Shown here in pieces: positions 36,786 to 55,755 of a stretch of DNA of 64,000 bases. The stretch's first letter is position 1. Every line of letters begins with the position of its first letter. This stretch comes from Arabidopsis thaliana (lineage: Eukaryota > Streptophyta > Magnoliopsida > Brassicales > Brassicaceae): positions 6,138,001 through 6,202,000 of the forward strand of contig NC_003070.9 of NCBI RefSeq assembly GCF_000001735.4, read 5' to 3'. The position numbers and the translations under genes were made by a program. The notes beneath the pieces were generated by a model. The model was not told the origin of the DNA and ran no database searches. It saw only the letters and a program-made list of their open reading frames with translations.

Positions 36786-39763
36786 CATTCCGTTATGTTG
36801 AAGATATTTCTGCTTTCTCTCTCTTTTTCGTCTTCGTTTAGGACTCTTTCCTTTTATAGAACAGTCTTCTTAATTATTATTTTTTGTGATTTAATTATAA
36901 CCAACAAACATTATTAGAGAACTAAATCATTATGTGGATCAATTACATAACCCAATCATTTTCTAATTGGAAAAGCTTTTAAATATACTTTATAAACGTT
37001 TATGCGATGGTGGAATTTTATTTCTCAAAGATGAAAGGTGATTAAACAAAAAGCAAATGAAACCGAACGTCGTTTCACTAGCATATTCGTGTGAAATTGA
37101 GTATTTGGCCTACGGCCAGAGCATCTGCGAATTTTTCTTCTAGGGGTTCCAAAATTTAAGGAATTTTGTTGGAACTTTGGTTTGAGTGATATCTGCTTTT
37201 TTTACGATGAGATGGCTGATCTATTTTTTGGCTCTAGCATCTTTCTGGATTCGTCTTCCATTTCAACACCAGAAAGTCCGAGTTATTTTTCAATCTTAGG
37301 AGTAAGGGTTCTCAACGTGGTTTGATGGTATTGATTAAGTTTTAAGAAATCTTACAAAGGAAATTAAATGAGCTTTGTTGTTGAACAAAAAAAAGGAAAT
37401 GAGCTTTGTGATATAATTTTCTGCTTACATTGAGATGATTGATATACTATCTACCACCAAAGTAGTTTATGAAATGTTTTCTCTCATCAAAAGCAAGAAT
37501 AAGACCACTATTTCCAAAGCGTTGTTGATCAACAACAGAGTTTGGACACACTTAGTAGTCCATGAATCTGATTGTAGAGATGATCCCAAATTGGTCACTA
37601 ATTGATGTGAGTGCAATGATGCTATACATACTACTGTACATATATACTAGATATTACCCACTGCTGTAACCAGCAAGCTCATTAATTATCCCCATGATTC
37701 AATAGTCATCCTTGCTTTGCCTTTTTGCTTTCTGATTAACCAATTTGTTGATAGACCTAACCGGTTTAGTGTAATCAGGATCCGGTTTGCTTTATTTGAA
37801 GAAATCTTATTTGAAGAAATTCTTTTTAGTTGTGAAAGATTGTATTTGACTTCCTTCCCAACTAACTCTGCCTATTTTCCTACTAATCTCCACCAGTAAT
37901 TAAGTTTGGCTTTGTTCCTACACACGTGCAAATGACTAATGAGTTCTAAAACAGTTTGGTTATAGCTTACCTAGGATTGAATTGATTAGTTGATTGGATT
38001 ATAAGCTATATATCCAATCAATCCTTATAAATATTCAATAAACTGTTTTGCAAGCAATCTCAAGGAAAATTTGAACTTTGAAGTACAATACATCACTTTT
38101 CAGGTTTTCAACTTATTCCTATCATTTTATTTATATTTCATATATTTATTTTTAATGTTCTTAAGTATTTAGGCTATGTTATTATATCTTATCTGAATGT
38201 TAAAAATAGAAGTCGGTAACCATGAAATAGAAGTCGGTAACCAATGCTACATTTCATGTTTTTTTTTTCAATTTAAATTTGTTAGAGAACTGAGAGTACA
38301 AATTAAAAGCCAACCGTCGTAGACAAGACAAGAGAGAAAGTTGGTGATGTGCTTGAAGACCAAATATATGTTTGAGCAAATAAGATGTCAAATTCATTTT
38401 TATAAAGTACAAAGCCACTGATATATCAGTCAGTTAACCTATTAATTAATTAAGACACAGAGTCGTTTTAGGGTTTCCACGTTGGTCCGATTTAAGGAAA
38501 ATAAAACATTTGGTTAGGTCTGAAAGGTTTAACAAAACATATCCAACGATATTTAATTACTTTATTCTACTTATACGTGACCTGCAATTAAATCATAGGT
38601 CCCCAACATCTTTACCAAACTCTCTCCTTCCCCTCCAGTATTTTTCTCTTAACAATGTATTGATATTTTCGAAGTTATAAAACCATTTTAAAACTTGTAA
38701 CAATTGTCCATTAGTTATACCAAAAGGCAATACGGTTGAAATTTAGTCATCGAGTTCGATCCACAAATCCTGAAATAATAACCGTTACATTCCCCCTTAA
38801 TTCTGGACGTACGAGTTCGCCTTAGTTATTTTTTATTGTTGATTTAATTTGCGGTTATGTAAAATTTCATAAATTTGGAAAATATTGTCCACATGTAATA
38901 TACATAGCTAGACTTTTGAGATTTTCATTGCTTGTAACATTGTTGTTTTATGTAGTTAAACACTAACAAATGTAAGTTTTATTTATTTCTTTCAAAGTAA
39001 CACTAATACAACATCATAACAGGTAAATGCAACTATAGATTTTGCAATCTAAATGTTCGTTCTTTGAACCATATATTGTAGTTAACTAATTATAGCGTTC
39101 TCCCACCTTGATTCATATTCTAGAAGTTGTCCATATATAAAAAGCTGACCATAATAATTAATATACATGTGTACATGTAGCTTGTAAAAGGTTATACGAA
39201 CGTAGATGAAGTATTGGTGGCTGAAGTAGAGGGTTTAGGTTGGAAAAAAATATATTTAAGGGTAGACGTTGAAAGTTTAACGAAAACACCCCACCAAGCA
39301 ATCTCTTCCCTCCTGTGTAATCTCCTTTTTTCTTTTCATTACTCATCAATTACTCAATTATTAAAACTCTCACATAAACCAAAATAATGTATATAAAAAT
39401 TACGAAATAAATGGAAAAATAAAAAAGGGTAGATTACTTAAAAGGAGTGTGTTTGGTTAGGGAAGACGTTGGCATCAATCGCCGGTGAAAACCTCTCTCC
39501 AAACTTTCCCTCACTCTCTAACGAATCTTATTATATTCATTACTTTCAATTCTTTATATAATATCTAAATAAATATACTTATATAAATACATGTATGTAT
39601 GGTGCTGTTGCTCTTCAGCTTTCTTCTTGTTCCTACATACCCATCTTCCCTCACCTACATCAAACCTAGGGTTTCTTAACTATATCAACAACATATATAA
39701 ATTTATATATAGGTTGTGATTTATTGAAGATCATAAAGATCAAAAGGAGAGAGGTATTAAAAA
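36786..39763. other. Long upstream region of MYB52
   Basis: Nearly 3 kb, strongly AT-rich, with many TATA-like stretches (for example near 38020 and 39580). The MYB52 leader probably starts about 39600. Short ORFs here show no family features. Nothing else supported. Confidence 0.4.
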
Positions 39764-41063
39764 ATGATGTGTAGTCGAGGCCATTGGAGACCTGCAGAAG
39801 ACGAGAAGCTAAGAGAACTCGTCGAACAATTTGGTCCTCATAATTGGAACGCCATAGCTCAGAAGCTCTCTGGTCGATCTGGTAAAACTGACTTTATATT
39901 AAAGTCATTTCTTTAATTTCTTACAAAGCATATATAAACTAGGGTTTAATATATTTATATAAAAATATATATGTTGGTTTGATTGGATCTTTTGGTTTCA
40001 GGTAAGAGTTGTAGATTGAGATGGTTTAATCAATTGGATCCTAGGATTAACCGAAACCCTTTCACGGAGGAAGAAGAAGAAAGGCTTTTAGCGTCTCATC
40101 GGATCCATGGGAACAGATGGTCTGTGATCGCTAGATTTTTTCCCGGTCGAACTGATAACGCTGTTAAAAACCATTGGCACGTCATCATGGCTCGTCGTGG
40201 CCGAGAACGGTCCAAGCTCCGTCCACGAGGCCTTGGCCATGATGGCACGGTGGCTGCGACTGGGATGATTGGTAATTATAAAGACTGCGATAAGGAGAGA
40301 AGATTGGCAACCACAACCGCTATCAATTTTCCTTATCAATTCTCTCATATTAATCATTTTCAAGTCCTCAAAGAGTTCTTGACCGGAAAGATCGGGTTCA
40401 GAAATAGTACTACTCCAATACAAGAAGGTAATTAGATAATATGGCTTGAATTTCTGTGTTTATGTAGCTAATATAGCTGCACAAAGATAAAACATGTGTA
40501 GCCATACGTATATTGTATTTTGTGTGAATACATATAGGCATATATAAATTACGAACTCATAGAAAACATGTACATTCGTCATATTAATGTGCAAGTAAAT
40601 GAGTAATGGTGCATTAATTCGTATACAACTTGATTTAAAAAAAAAAACGATTTTTGTATAGATTATATGGGTTAAAATTCATTGTTTTCTGTAAACTCTA
40701 AATTAATTTTTGATCAATTTTTTTTGTAAAGATAGTATGAAACGATCATGATTTTCATAGTTACATGCATGCATATGGATGTACACTTGCATGTGGGTAC
40801 GATTACATACTTGTGTAACTTCCAAAACTAACTTTTGGACATGGATTAATTTGTCAGGAGCAATAGACCAAACTAAACGACCGATGGAGTTCTACAATTT
40901 TCTTCAAGTAAACACGGATTCGAAGATACACGAATTGATAGATAATTCAAGAAAAGACGAAGAAGAAGATGTCGATCAAAACAACCGAATTCCTAACGAG
41001 AATTGTGTTCCATTTTTCGACTTTTTGTCTGTTGGAAACTCTGCCTCTCAGGGTTTATGTTAA
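39764..41063 (+). CDS. MYB52: MYB52, R2R3-MYB transcription factor
   Basis: Three exons (39764-39881, 40002-40427, 40858-41063) encode 249 residues. The R2 repeat begins [20 protein letters not shown] and uses the regularly spaced Trp residues; R3 starts [39 protein letters not shown] (split here only by the description) with the usual Phe replacing the first Trp. Exon breaks are at the conserved R2R3 positions (GRSG/KSC). The tail ends in [18 protein letters not shown], close to subgroup 21 relatives MYB54/MYB56/MYB117. Family knowledge ties MYB52 to secondary wall and seed mucilage pectin control and ABA response. Locus as recalled: At1g17950. Confidence 0.96.
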
Positions 41064-43014
41064 TTTGTCCGTACCACATGTACTATAAGGTGGACCATAT
41101 GTTAATTAAAGATAATGTAGAAAGTACTAATCAATTAGAGCTCTTGTTTGAGCCAAATGTGAAAATTAGTTAAGCCATCCCAAACATGTTCTTGTATAAC
41201 AAATATAAGGTTGTACTTTTCCACCTTTATCAGGTCTAATTTTCTATTTTTATTTTAAGGATGTTTAATCAGACTCATCACCATTCGGTATTTTTTTTTC
41301 TTCATATTTACAGAAATTCAATCAGACCAATCGATAAAAAGGATTGAGCAGAAGTTAATTTATTTTAAAACATTATTAAGTTTAAAGGTTTGTCATGAAA
41401 CCAATCTTAAACTGAAATTCTGAAGTAAAACCAAAAATTTATTCCAAACTGGCCTAGTTTCACTTTATACTCATTTTGGCTATGGACTATGGTATATATT
41501 GTCTAAATTACAAGATGCGTATGTACTGAGAAAATTCTGTGTCCTGAATCCGGATTAATCTATAAATTATCGTAATAGAAGGACTTGAGAGTTGAGACCA
41601 AGATTTTATATTTTGTGGAATTTAATTTGCAATCGTCGGATATAATTTTTGTGTTGTTGCGTTCTTAAGGAAGATCAAATATTATAAGGTTTGATTATTA
41701 ACCGAAGAAAATATGTCATTGGTGCCTAAATATATGTACCACCAAATGAACATCCTTTTAATACAGTACTACTTAATTATAATTTCATGCAGACTATTTT
41801 GACTCATATAACTTGTGATGATGATATCAAAAAAAGAAAAAGTTTTTTTTTTTTTTAAACTAGTGGTTTTATTTATGAGAGCCTTTTAACTTCTAAAATA
41901 AAGTTTGGTTTAGTTTCTTTAATTGTGTGAAGAATAATAATAAGTTAATAACGGAAAGACGAAATCGAGGTTGGAGTATAGATATGATTAAGTTGGGAGT
42001 AGTTATCAGCCACCAAGAAATACAATCAAAAGTAGCAATCTACCTTTGTCTAGCTTAAGAAAACACGAATAAAATAGTTCGTTTTATTTAGGTGGAGATG
42101 AAGAACACACATCTTGACACGACTTATAACCATACAATTCTCCATCCGAAATTAATATATGAATTTATATCATCGAGTTTTCTTTTTCTTTTCAATTTAC
42201 TTTTTTCTGAAACTGATGTCATTATGATTGCTAGGGTTTCCTCGTTGAGTTAGATATGTATGTCACCTTGATTATTATTGTTTAAGACAATACGAAAGAA
42301 CAACCCAAAAAGATAAGCATAACTGTATATACATATTTTATTATGGAAGATAATGAAACGAAACGTTGATCATTGTACAAAGATGTTGAATTAATCAAAT
42401 TTTGGATAAGATTAAGACACCCACTAGAACAAGAATGTATTAATTTCTGATTGGATGTGTGTATATATTTCCTAGAATCACTTCATATGAAAATAATGAC
42501 GCGAATCGTTGAATATTTTTCAGTGGTGACTAGTTGATTAATTGTTCAAAATAGTTGAAATTTATCAGATATAGATATGATAAAAGATCAAAATAGTGAT
42601 AAGACTTTAGAGAGCGAGCATACAGAGTCAATAAAGTGCCGATAGATGCAAATGCAGATAGGATTAAGACTTGTTTTTACTTATAGCATCTTTTAAAAAC
42701 ACTCAGACAAGTTTGTGAAAATAAAATGATTATTCAACTGAAAATTTTCATTAGTGGTGTTAAAAAATCAATTATGAGATCATAACATCTTTCGTTGGCT
42801 TTGAATTAAACTTGAATTCAAAGAAAACATTGCGTCTTAATCCAAAAATAACACTGTCCCAAAAGTCGAGATTTTATTTTGATAATTGGTTGATTATACT
42901 TCAATAGTACATTTTATTCCAAAATGTGTCTTGGTACAATGAAAAAGACCATTATAAAAGAAATACATTCATCATCAACAGAAAAATGAAATTTTAAACC
43001 ATAAACATCGGATC
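41064..43014. other. Intergenic between MYB52 and the ThrRS-like gene
   Basis: About 1.95 kb of AT-rich DNA between convergent genes (MYB52 + and ThrRS-like -). T run near 41842-41857. No supported gene or repeat family. Confidence 0.4.
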
Positions 43015-45737
43015 TCAGAGGAAGTTGACTGTCTTGAACTTGAATTCATCAAGCAAACTTTCGATGCTCATCTCTGGCAAGTCTTTACGGCCTTCAGGGT
43101 CCTCTCTGAGCCGAACTGTCACCTGAAAATGTTACAGTCCCAACAAAACAAAAAGATCAATCAATGTTTGAGAAGCTCGATGGTCAAAGAGATATGAATC
43201 ATGAGAAAAAAGTGAGACACTCAACCTGTCCAGTTGCAACCTCTTTTTGACCTACGACCAGTATGTAGTTGTATGGTGCATCCCGAGCATCTGCCACCTA
43301 CAAACACAACAAAATCATCACACTCGTGAACACATATAACTATGCATTTTCTTTGCAATTTCTATATATACATTCATATCTACCAAGAAAAAACGACTTT
43401 ATTTTATAATGAAATTTAGACAACTAGCCTTTACGAGATAAAAATTTATGGCCTTAAATAATCTCACTTGTATAATATGCTCAAAGACCTAAACATTTGG
43501 AAAGCTTGTAATCATAAGAATTTACCTTTTTACGGAGGCTTCTGTCACTTTCATCAATATCAACATAGTACCCGACTTCATTAATCTGTTTTTGTACCTG
43601 TTTGAATGTACGTGCAAAGGAAACAAAAAGCTTAGAGATTAGGCACTGCAAGAATTGCAGGTGTGAGGGTTCATAAATAAAGAATGTAAGAAAACCTGTT
43701 TGGCATAGGAACTACAATCCTCTGAAAGAGAGCAAACTATGGCCTGGCGGGGACTAAGCCAGAAGGGCCAAATTCCTTTGTAATGTTCCAACAATATGGC
43801 AAACATACGCTCAATAGATCCCAACACCGCACTATGTATCATCACAGGTGCCTCCATTTCGTTTTTTTCACTTAGGTATTTCAGTTTGAAGCAAGCCGGA
43901 AGTTGAAAATCAAGCTGGTACGAAGCAAATAAGGATCAAAATCTTATTGTAAGAGATCAAGAACAAAAAACAGAGGAAAAAACTAAAAAGAGTTTGGGAG
44001 CCTAACCTGTATAGTAGCACACTGGAATTTCCTATTCCTGGCATCAGACACTGTTATGTCTATCTTTGGGCCATAAAATGCACCGTCTCCTTCCTTTATC
44101 TTCAGAAAACATCACACTTTAGAATCTCTCTATGAATTATAAAGTTTTGAGTAGAAGCATCAGAAAGTAGTGACACATACAACCCATGGCTTTCCAAAAT
44201 CATCTAGAGCTTTTTCAAGATCATTTTCAGCTTTAGCCCATGTTTCCAAATCTCCAATGTGATCCTTTGGCCTCTGAAGTCGAAACCAACATGCAAACAA
44301 TGAGATACGTGACCATACCATGCAAAGTATATTAGGTTTGGCAGAGAAGAAATGTGAAAATATCCTACCGTTGAAAGCGTTAGTTCATAGGTAAACCCAA
44401 ATATTCTGTAAACATAGTCAATGAAATCCAACACACCCTTCACTTCTTCCTCAACCTGCAAATAGATAAGAATATTTCTATAAAATAAGAAACTGGGAGG
44501 ATAAGGAGCTCCAACGTTGCTGCATAAGAAACAAATATCACAAACCTGATCCACTCTACAGAATATGTGTGCATCATCCTGAAAACAAGTATGCACAATG
44601 TTATTTAATTAAGCAACACGCGCACAAAAGGGTTAAAATCAAATTGACAAACTACTAAGTAAAGTAAAGTAAAGGGGTAACTTCTTCACTTCAACATGGC
44701 AAATAAGCTGCTTAACTAATCATGATATCATTTTGAATGTCGCTAGTCTTTATATAAAGCAATCAATTTTTAAGTTTTAAACATTTTACCACAAGAAAAG
44801 TCCAGAAAGATGCAAACATACCTGTACAAACCGTCGGACACGGGTCATTCCACCAAGTGCTCCACTGTCCTCATTTCGGTGTAACACTCCAAATTCGGCC
44901 ATTCTAATGGGTAATTCTACATTCCATACCGCAAAACAAAAAAGATGTCAGCAAAAGATATATATGCAACACTTGCTTCGATGTTTGGAAAATGATTGTC
45001 GTTTAATCCCAGCTCGCCATAATAAAGTGAATCGTAATAGAAGCCCTGCAATAACAATTACCATCAGAGATAGCCCGTCTTTGCAACATTACAGATGAAA
45101 TACCAAGAACCAAACAATATTGACTCCTCCTTTTTTTACTCTTTTAGCCAAAGAAACATAATTAAGGGGAAAAAACACAGAACAAAGCTCTTACTTCATC
45201 TCTGGGTTCGCAGGGTCCAATACATAGCTTGCATCCATACTCCTGCTCGAGAGCCTGGCCTAGAATGTGGGCGCTAGAATGCCAGAAAGTATTACGGCCT
45301 TGGTCGCTGTCAAATCCGAAAATCTCTAAGGAACAATCACCTTCCAGGGGCCTATTCATGTCCCACAAGACATGATTAACCGAAGAAACCAGAGCAGATT
45401 TTGCTAAACCCTTAGAAATCTGCACTGCGATGTCCATTGGAGAGGTCTCCCATCTCCTTCCTTCTTTCTCGATACCGTCGGGGAGAAGAGTAATCCTAAG
45501 CAGTGAAACAAAAACCAGAAATCAACTAATTGCAAAACCCTAGCTTAGCAAACAAATTGATGCACCCTAGTGAAAATGATGAACAATTAATCATAAACGT
45601 ATTTACTTGATTGGATCGTGTGGCCGAGATTGAAGCTGCTCAAGCTGCTCGGCTTGGATTTCCTCGAAGAGCCTGATACGCTTGGGGATGACGGATGAGA
45701 GATAAGCCTCATCCTTGGGATGATGATTATTCGCCAT
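43015..45737 (-). CDS. Threonyl-tRNA synthetase-like protein with large internal deletion
   Basis: Twelve exons encode 458 residues: 45737-45607, 45495-45195, 45045-44973, 44916-44822, 44578-44546, 44455-44369, 44273-44181, 44099-44007, 43914-43696, 43597-43526, 43297-43226, 43122-43015. Full cytosolic ThrRS is about 700 residues. This one keeps the N-terminal TGS-like region, the first half of the editing domain ([14 protein letters not shown]), then jumps from [10 protein letters not shown] to [16 protein letters not shown] (motif 2). Motif 3 ([14 protein letters not shown]) and the anticodon-binding domain remain. Missing are the rest of the editing pocket, motif 1 and the conserved NCPGH cysteine that ligands zinc in ThrRS. 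Aminoacylation is therefore doubtful. The 56-nt segment between exons 3 and 4 (44917-44972) must act as a very short intron. Locus as recalled: At1g17960. Confidence 0.92.
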
Positions 45738-47031
45738 CGATGGATGAGCAGAGAACGAAGGACAAATAGAAACTATAGAATATAGAAGATGACGTTGAGA
45801 GCAGAGGAGTAGATTATCCCAAGGTCAACTTCCCTTTTATAGCTACAACACTAAAGTGACTTGCGGGCCAAGCTTTAGAGCTTTTCCTTTCATTTTTTGT
45901 AATAAGGTAATAACAACAAGTGGCAGATGCACCTAACTTTACATAATTTCCTTTTGTATTTAAATAATTTTCTACAATATTTATAATTTCTTTTCAATTG
46001 AATTGTAGTTTTGTTGATAAAATGCAAATTAAAAGTATATGTATATAACCTATTTTGGCGTGACTTTCTTTGATTTAATGTTTCACATTTATATTTGTTG
46101 CATTCTCAATAATATCCAAATGACCATTATTAGGCCTATTAATGTGGAAGCTATAAAATCAGTTTGAAGTGGGCTTATTATTTGTAGTTTTGGGCTCTTA
46201 AAAGCCTATTAATGATGAAGCTAGAATCAGTTTTGCAACGTTCTCGGATGGTTTCGTGTTACAAAAATGTAGTCGGGTTCGATTTGGTTGAACCGGGTCT
46301 GGTAGACAATAATGTAATATTGGAAAGGAAAACGGTTCAGGCTTCGTGGCGATGAGCATCAACCATCAAGGCTTTGCTGGATGTCTTCAAAGCTCAAGAG
46401 TGCCAACTTTATGTATACGAGGATTGTTCAAATATTAAAACCAACCAAAGAAGTGGTCTTTTGATGTTTAAGCTTATCGTAGGATGTTTCAGCTGGACTT
46501 TGTGTCTCTTCTTTATCTCTACCAAAATAATATCTAATCACTCTCTCTCTTTTTATTTATTTAACAAGATTGTTTCGACTTAAAAGAGTCATGTAGTGAC
46601 TGACACCTTTCCTATTTTTACAAGCAAGCATCATTTTAAAAATTTTAAAATTTACTTTTCTGGAATAGAAAAACCAAAAATAAGCAAAATCATTAAACTA
46701 AATTGCCCAAAAAAAGTTAAAAACCCAGAGAAATACTCAAATTAACCTAAACAATATCTCTTATAAAATCATTATTTCTAATTTGGTAGTATTCACAAAA
46801 GATATGCATGAGCTGATTTTGTTTGGAATCTCATACTAATGGTTGCATGTAAAAACAAAAACTAAAAAATCTTTAATAGTATTATATAGGAAAAGCTATA
46901 ATCATTATACAAAAACTGTATCATCATCATCATCAAGCTTGAAATCACTCTCTTTCATCCTTCCCCGCGCACTGTGTCTCGCTCTCTCTCTCCCACATTT
47001 CCATTATCTCCTTTACTTTCTTTCTTTGAGA
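45738..47031. other. Divergent promoter region, ThrRS-like and RING genes
   Basis: Sequence between two genes transcribed away from each other. It has GGGCTT/GGGCC-type elements near 45866 and 46170-46200 and a CATCATCATCATC run near 46920 in the RING leader. No additional gene seen. Confidence 0.4.
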
Positions 47032-49202
47032 ATGTCTTCTACAACAATCGGCGAGCACATCAGACTCCGACGAGCTAGAAACCAAACAATCCGTCATCTC
47101 CACGCCGCCGACGATGATCCGCCGCTAAGCCACGTCGTTCTTCCGATTTCACAACCTAATCGCTTCTGTAACTCCGCAATGTCTTCCTTCTTTCCCCTCC
47201 CGACTTCCTCCTCCAACGAAAGCACGAGGAAGAAACCGTACCAAACGTCGTCGTTTCGAGGGATGGGTTGCTATGCCGCAGCAGCAGCAGCAGCTCAAGA
47301 GGTTTCTGTTCCCTCCGTCATTCGCTACTCCGCGGATTTGGATGCCAGAATTAGAAAAGATAAGAAGAAGAAGAAGCATAAGCATAAGAAAAAGAAAAAG
47401 AAGAATAAAGGAAGCTACGAAGATGGTTCGATTAGGATTTTAAGCGAAGAAGCTAGAGACGTTATTGATGTTTGGTGCAGACCTGGATTAGGCTTCTCCA
47501 CGGATGCTGTAATTGGTCGATCGGTTGATCCTCCTCGGGGAAGGAATATTCCGTCGTCTCGTCGCAAAATTGATGTGGATAACAACAATTATAATCACAC
47601 ACTGGTAAATTGATCTAAAGTTGGATGATGAATTTAGTGTTATTATGTTATTGACTTTGACTTTGAGGAAATGGTATCGTTTAGGCAGAAACTGTGTGGA
47701 GTGGTTGGAGCTCTAGTGGTTGTAGTTAGCTCTATGCCAATTGCTGGGCCATTGTTAGTTTGGTTTGGTTTATTAATATATGTGTTTGGATTCTCGTTTA
47801 GACAAATCATAAGGGTCTACTTTAGATGTAGCGGTTCTCTATTATTAGTTTTTGTTTCATGTGAGGATAATATAGAAAATTTCTTTGTTTGACGTGCGGG
47901 TGGTTCTTTTGGGTTTGATGCTCAATAAACTAATCGAACTCTGGTTTGGTTAGAGAATGGAATCTTATCATGCTTTTGTCTCGTTTAGCTAGAGGATGGA
48001 ATCTTAGCATTGTTTAAGTTTCTTTTTGGTTGGATTCAATTGGTTAGGGGAGTTGTTGGATTTATTTTGATCAAAGAAACGCATTGCTTCAGAGGACTTG
48101 AAAATTAGGAATCTATCATCATGTCTAAGTGTTTGAGAAATGATAACACAATGCTACAAATGTTCTGCAGGGTTCTTCTGTTCTTCCCATTCGGTTTCTC
48201 AATCAAGAAACTCATTCTCATGATATCTTCAACTCTGATTCTACTTTTGTGACATCATCACGCGCTGAACCAACGATGTTGTCAAGTAGATGTCGTGGCC
48301 ATCTTCCACGCTCTTACCCTGATGATCTTACCGAGGTAGAATGTTCTTGCCAAATAGTTGCCTTGTCTTTCTTGCATCTGGTAAATGTTATAGATTTGAC
48401 TTCTTAGTTTATTAACTGATCACACTCAACACTATGTTAAGGTTTGACTTGTCACTTGGCTTCATATCAACTAAGAGATTATTCTAGAGTTGTCTCTTAC
48501 ATATTCTAGTGACTGATAGAGTGGAAGACAAATAATGTAATCGTTCTCTTTGGTGCTGTATGGTGCTGTAAAACTGTTTTGGATGGCTAATAGCAAGTGA
48601 GCAAGTTAAAGAACTAAACCATGCAGCTAGTGTAGTCATGTTCCTGCTGTTCACTGCAGATGAGGATGCTCCAGAATGGTTTTGTAATGGGAAGAATAAC
48701 AGATTCCCGTGATAACTACCACGAATTGAGGCTCGATGTTGATAGCATGTCATACGAGGTATGTTTTTCAAAATCTCATGAGAAAAACACTTGCAATCTC
48801 ATCTTCTCAACTTTATCGAGTGTGTTTGCTTTGGTCTACGCAGCAACTTCTTGAGCTTGGTGATAGAATTGGTTATGTGAATACTGGACTAAAAGAAAGC
48901 GAGATACATCGTTGTCTTGGGAAAATCAAACCATCCGTATCACATACTCTTGTTGATAGAAAATGTAGCATCTGTCAGGTAAACTCCAGATTGAGTCAAT
49001 GGCTTCTCGAAACTTCAGACAGATCATGAGTTTCATAATGCTATTCCTTATTGTTTGATGGTGACAGGATGAGTATGAGAGAGAGGATGAGGTTGGGGAA
49101 TTGAACTGTGGACACAGCTTTCATGTCCATTGCGTGAAACAATGGCTTTCGAGGAAGAATGCTTGTCCGGTCTGTAAGAAGGCAGCATATGGCAAGCCTT
49201 AA
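47032..49202 (+). CDS. RING-H2 E3 ubiquitin ligase-like protein
   Basis: Five exons (47032-47604, 48171-48335, 48660-48758, 48844-48978, 49068-49202) encode 368 residues. A C-terminal RING-H2 has ligands C320, C323, C338, H340, H343, C346, C357 and C360 (CSICQ...NCGHSFHVHC...CPVC). The N-terminal half is low-complexity: a seven-Ala run (YAAAAAAAQ) and a Lys/His tract (KDKKKKKHKHKKKKKKNKG) that could be a nuclear or nucleolar signal. I chose the ATG at 47032 (MSSTTIGEHIRLRRARN) over an in-frame ATG at 46843 because the added stretch is poorly protein-like and lies across a leader-like CT-rich region. Substrate unknown. Locus as recalled: At1g17970. Confidence 0.9.
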
Positions 49203-49741
49203 AAGACTTTTGTATCTCGTCGGGTTTCTGATAGCTCAAGATCTTTCAAGCCACCTTGCTGTATAGAGATCTGTATCATCTGATACTTGATTCATATTTG
49301 TTGTTTTTGCATTTAGCAATCACAATTTTTTTTTTTTAAGATCTTATATTCTTTGTTGGGTCTATTTATGTGATTGAAATCAAGAGTTTGAAATCTATGT
49401 TTTCTGTTGCCTAGGTAGATTTAAGACAGGTAGAGAGTAATTTAGCATATAGCATACACGCACGTAACTAAGAATCAATGTTTTAACGTTTGAGTCTGCA
49501 TTTATATATATATGTGAAGTAAACTCAACCCAGACTTTTATTTATGACAGAAAAAGTGTTTGGGATCCATAGACAAGAACACATTACATTAATCTTATCC
49601 AAACGAGTTTTACATGAGATCATGCAACATCTAAGAAAAGCATATAAATATAAGACATAAAGTAACAAGAACCCCTCAACTTAACATCTCGAATTTCCGT
49701 AAGTGCTCTGAGATTCTTGGCAATGTAGGGAAAAGCCATTA
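49203..49741. other. Convergent 3' flanks of RING gene and PAPS1
   Basis: 539 bases with the two 3'UTRs and a (TA)n run near 49504-49513. No other gene seen. Confidence 0.5.
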
Positions 49742-53418
<3,677 letters not shown>

Positions 53419-53508
53419 CTATCCTACTTACTTTGCTCTTTTCCTCTCTTTTTTCTCTTTTTTCTTAATATTTCAATCAGATTCTACGAAAATAAAAATA
53501 ATTGATCT

Positions 53509-53596
53509 CCGCGTGCTTGTTATTTGGTTTCTCCGCGTGAGACCAAATCCTCGCTGGAAAACGAATCAGCCGCGTGCTTGTTATTTGGTTTCTCCG
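53509..53596. repeat. Short tandem duplication upstream of PAPS1
   Basis: A 27-bp segment (CCGCGTGCTTGTTATTTGGT plus TTCTCCG) occurs at 53509-53535 and again at 53570-53596, a period of 61 bp. It lies about 90 bp upstream of the PAPS1 ATG, in the leader or promoter. The match between PAPS1 and the displaced copy at 59414-59517 ends exactly one base before the first copy. Confidence 0.8.

Positions 53597-55755
<2,159 letters not shown>

Noticed and set aside
36487..36917. Overlapping 85- and 92-codon ORFs around the G-box cluster
   Set aside because: No domain, two frames open at once in a GC-rich patch; a regulatory explanation is simpler.
46843..47031. Upstream in-frame ATG extending the RING protein by 63 residues
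   Set aside because: The extension is compositionally leader-like (CT-rich, CAT repeats) and the MSSTTIGEHIRLRRARN start fits the family better.
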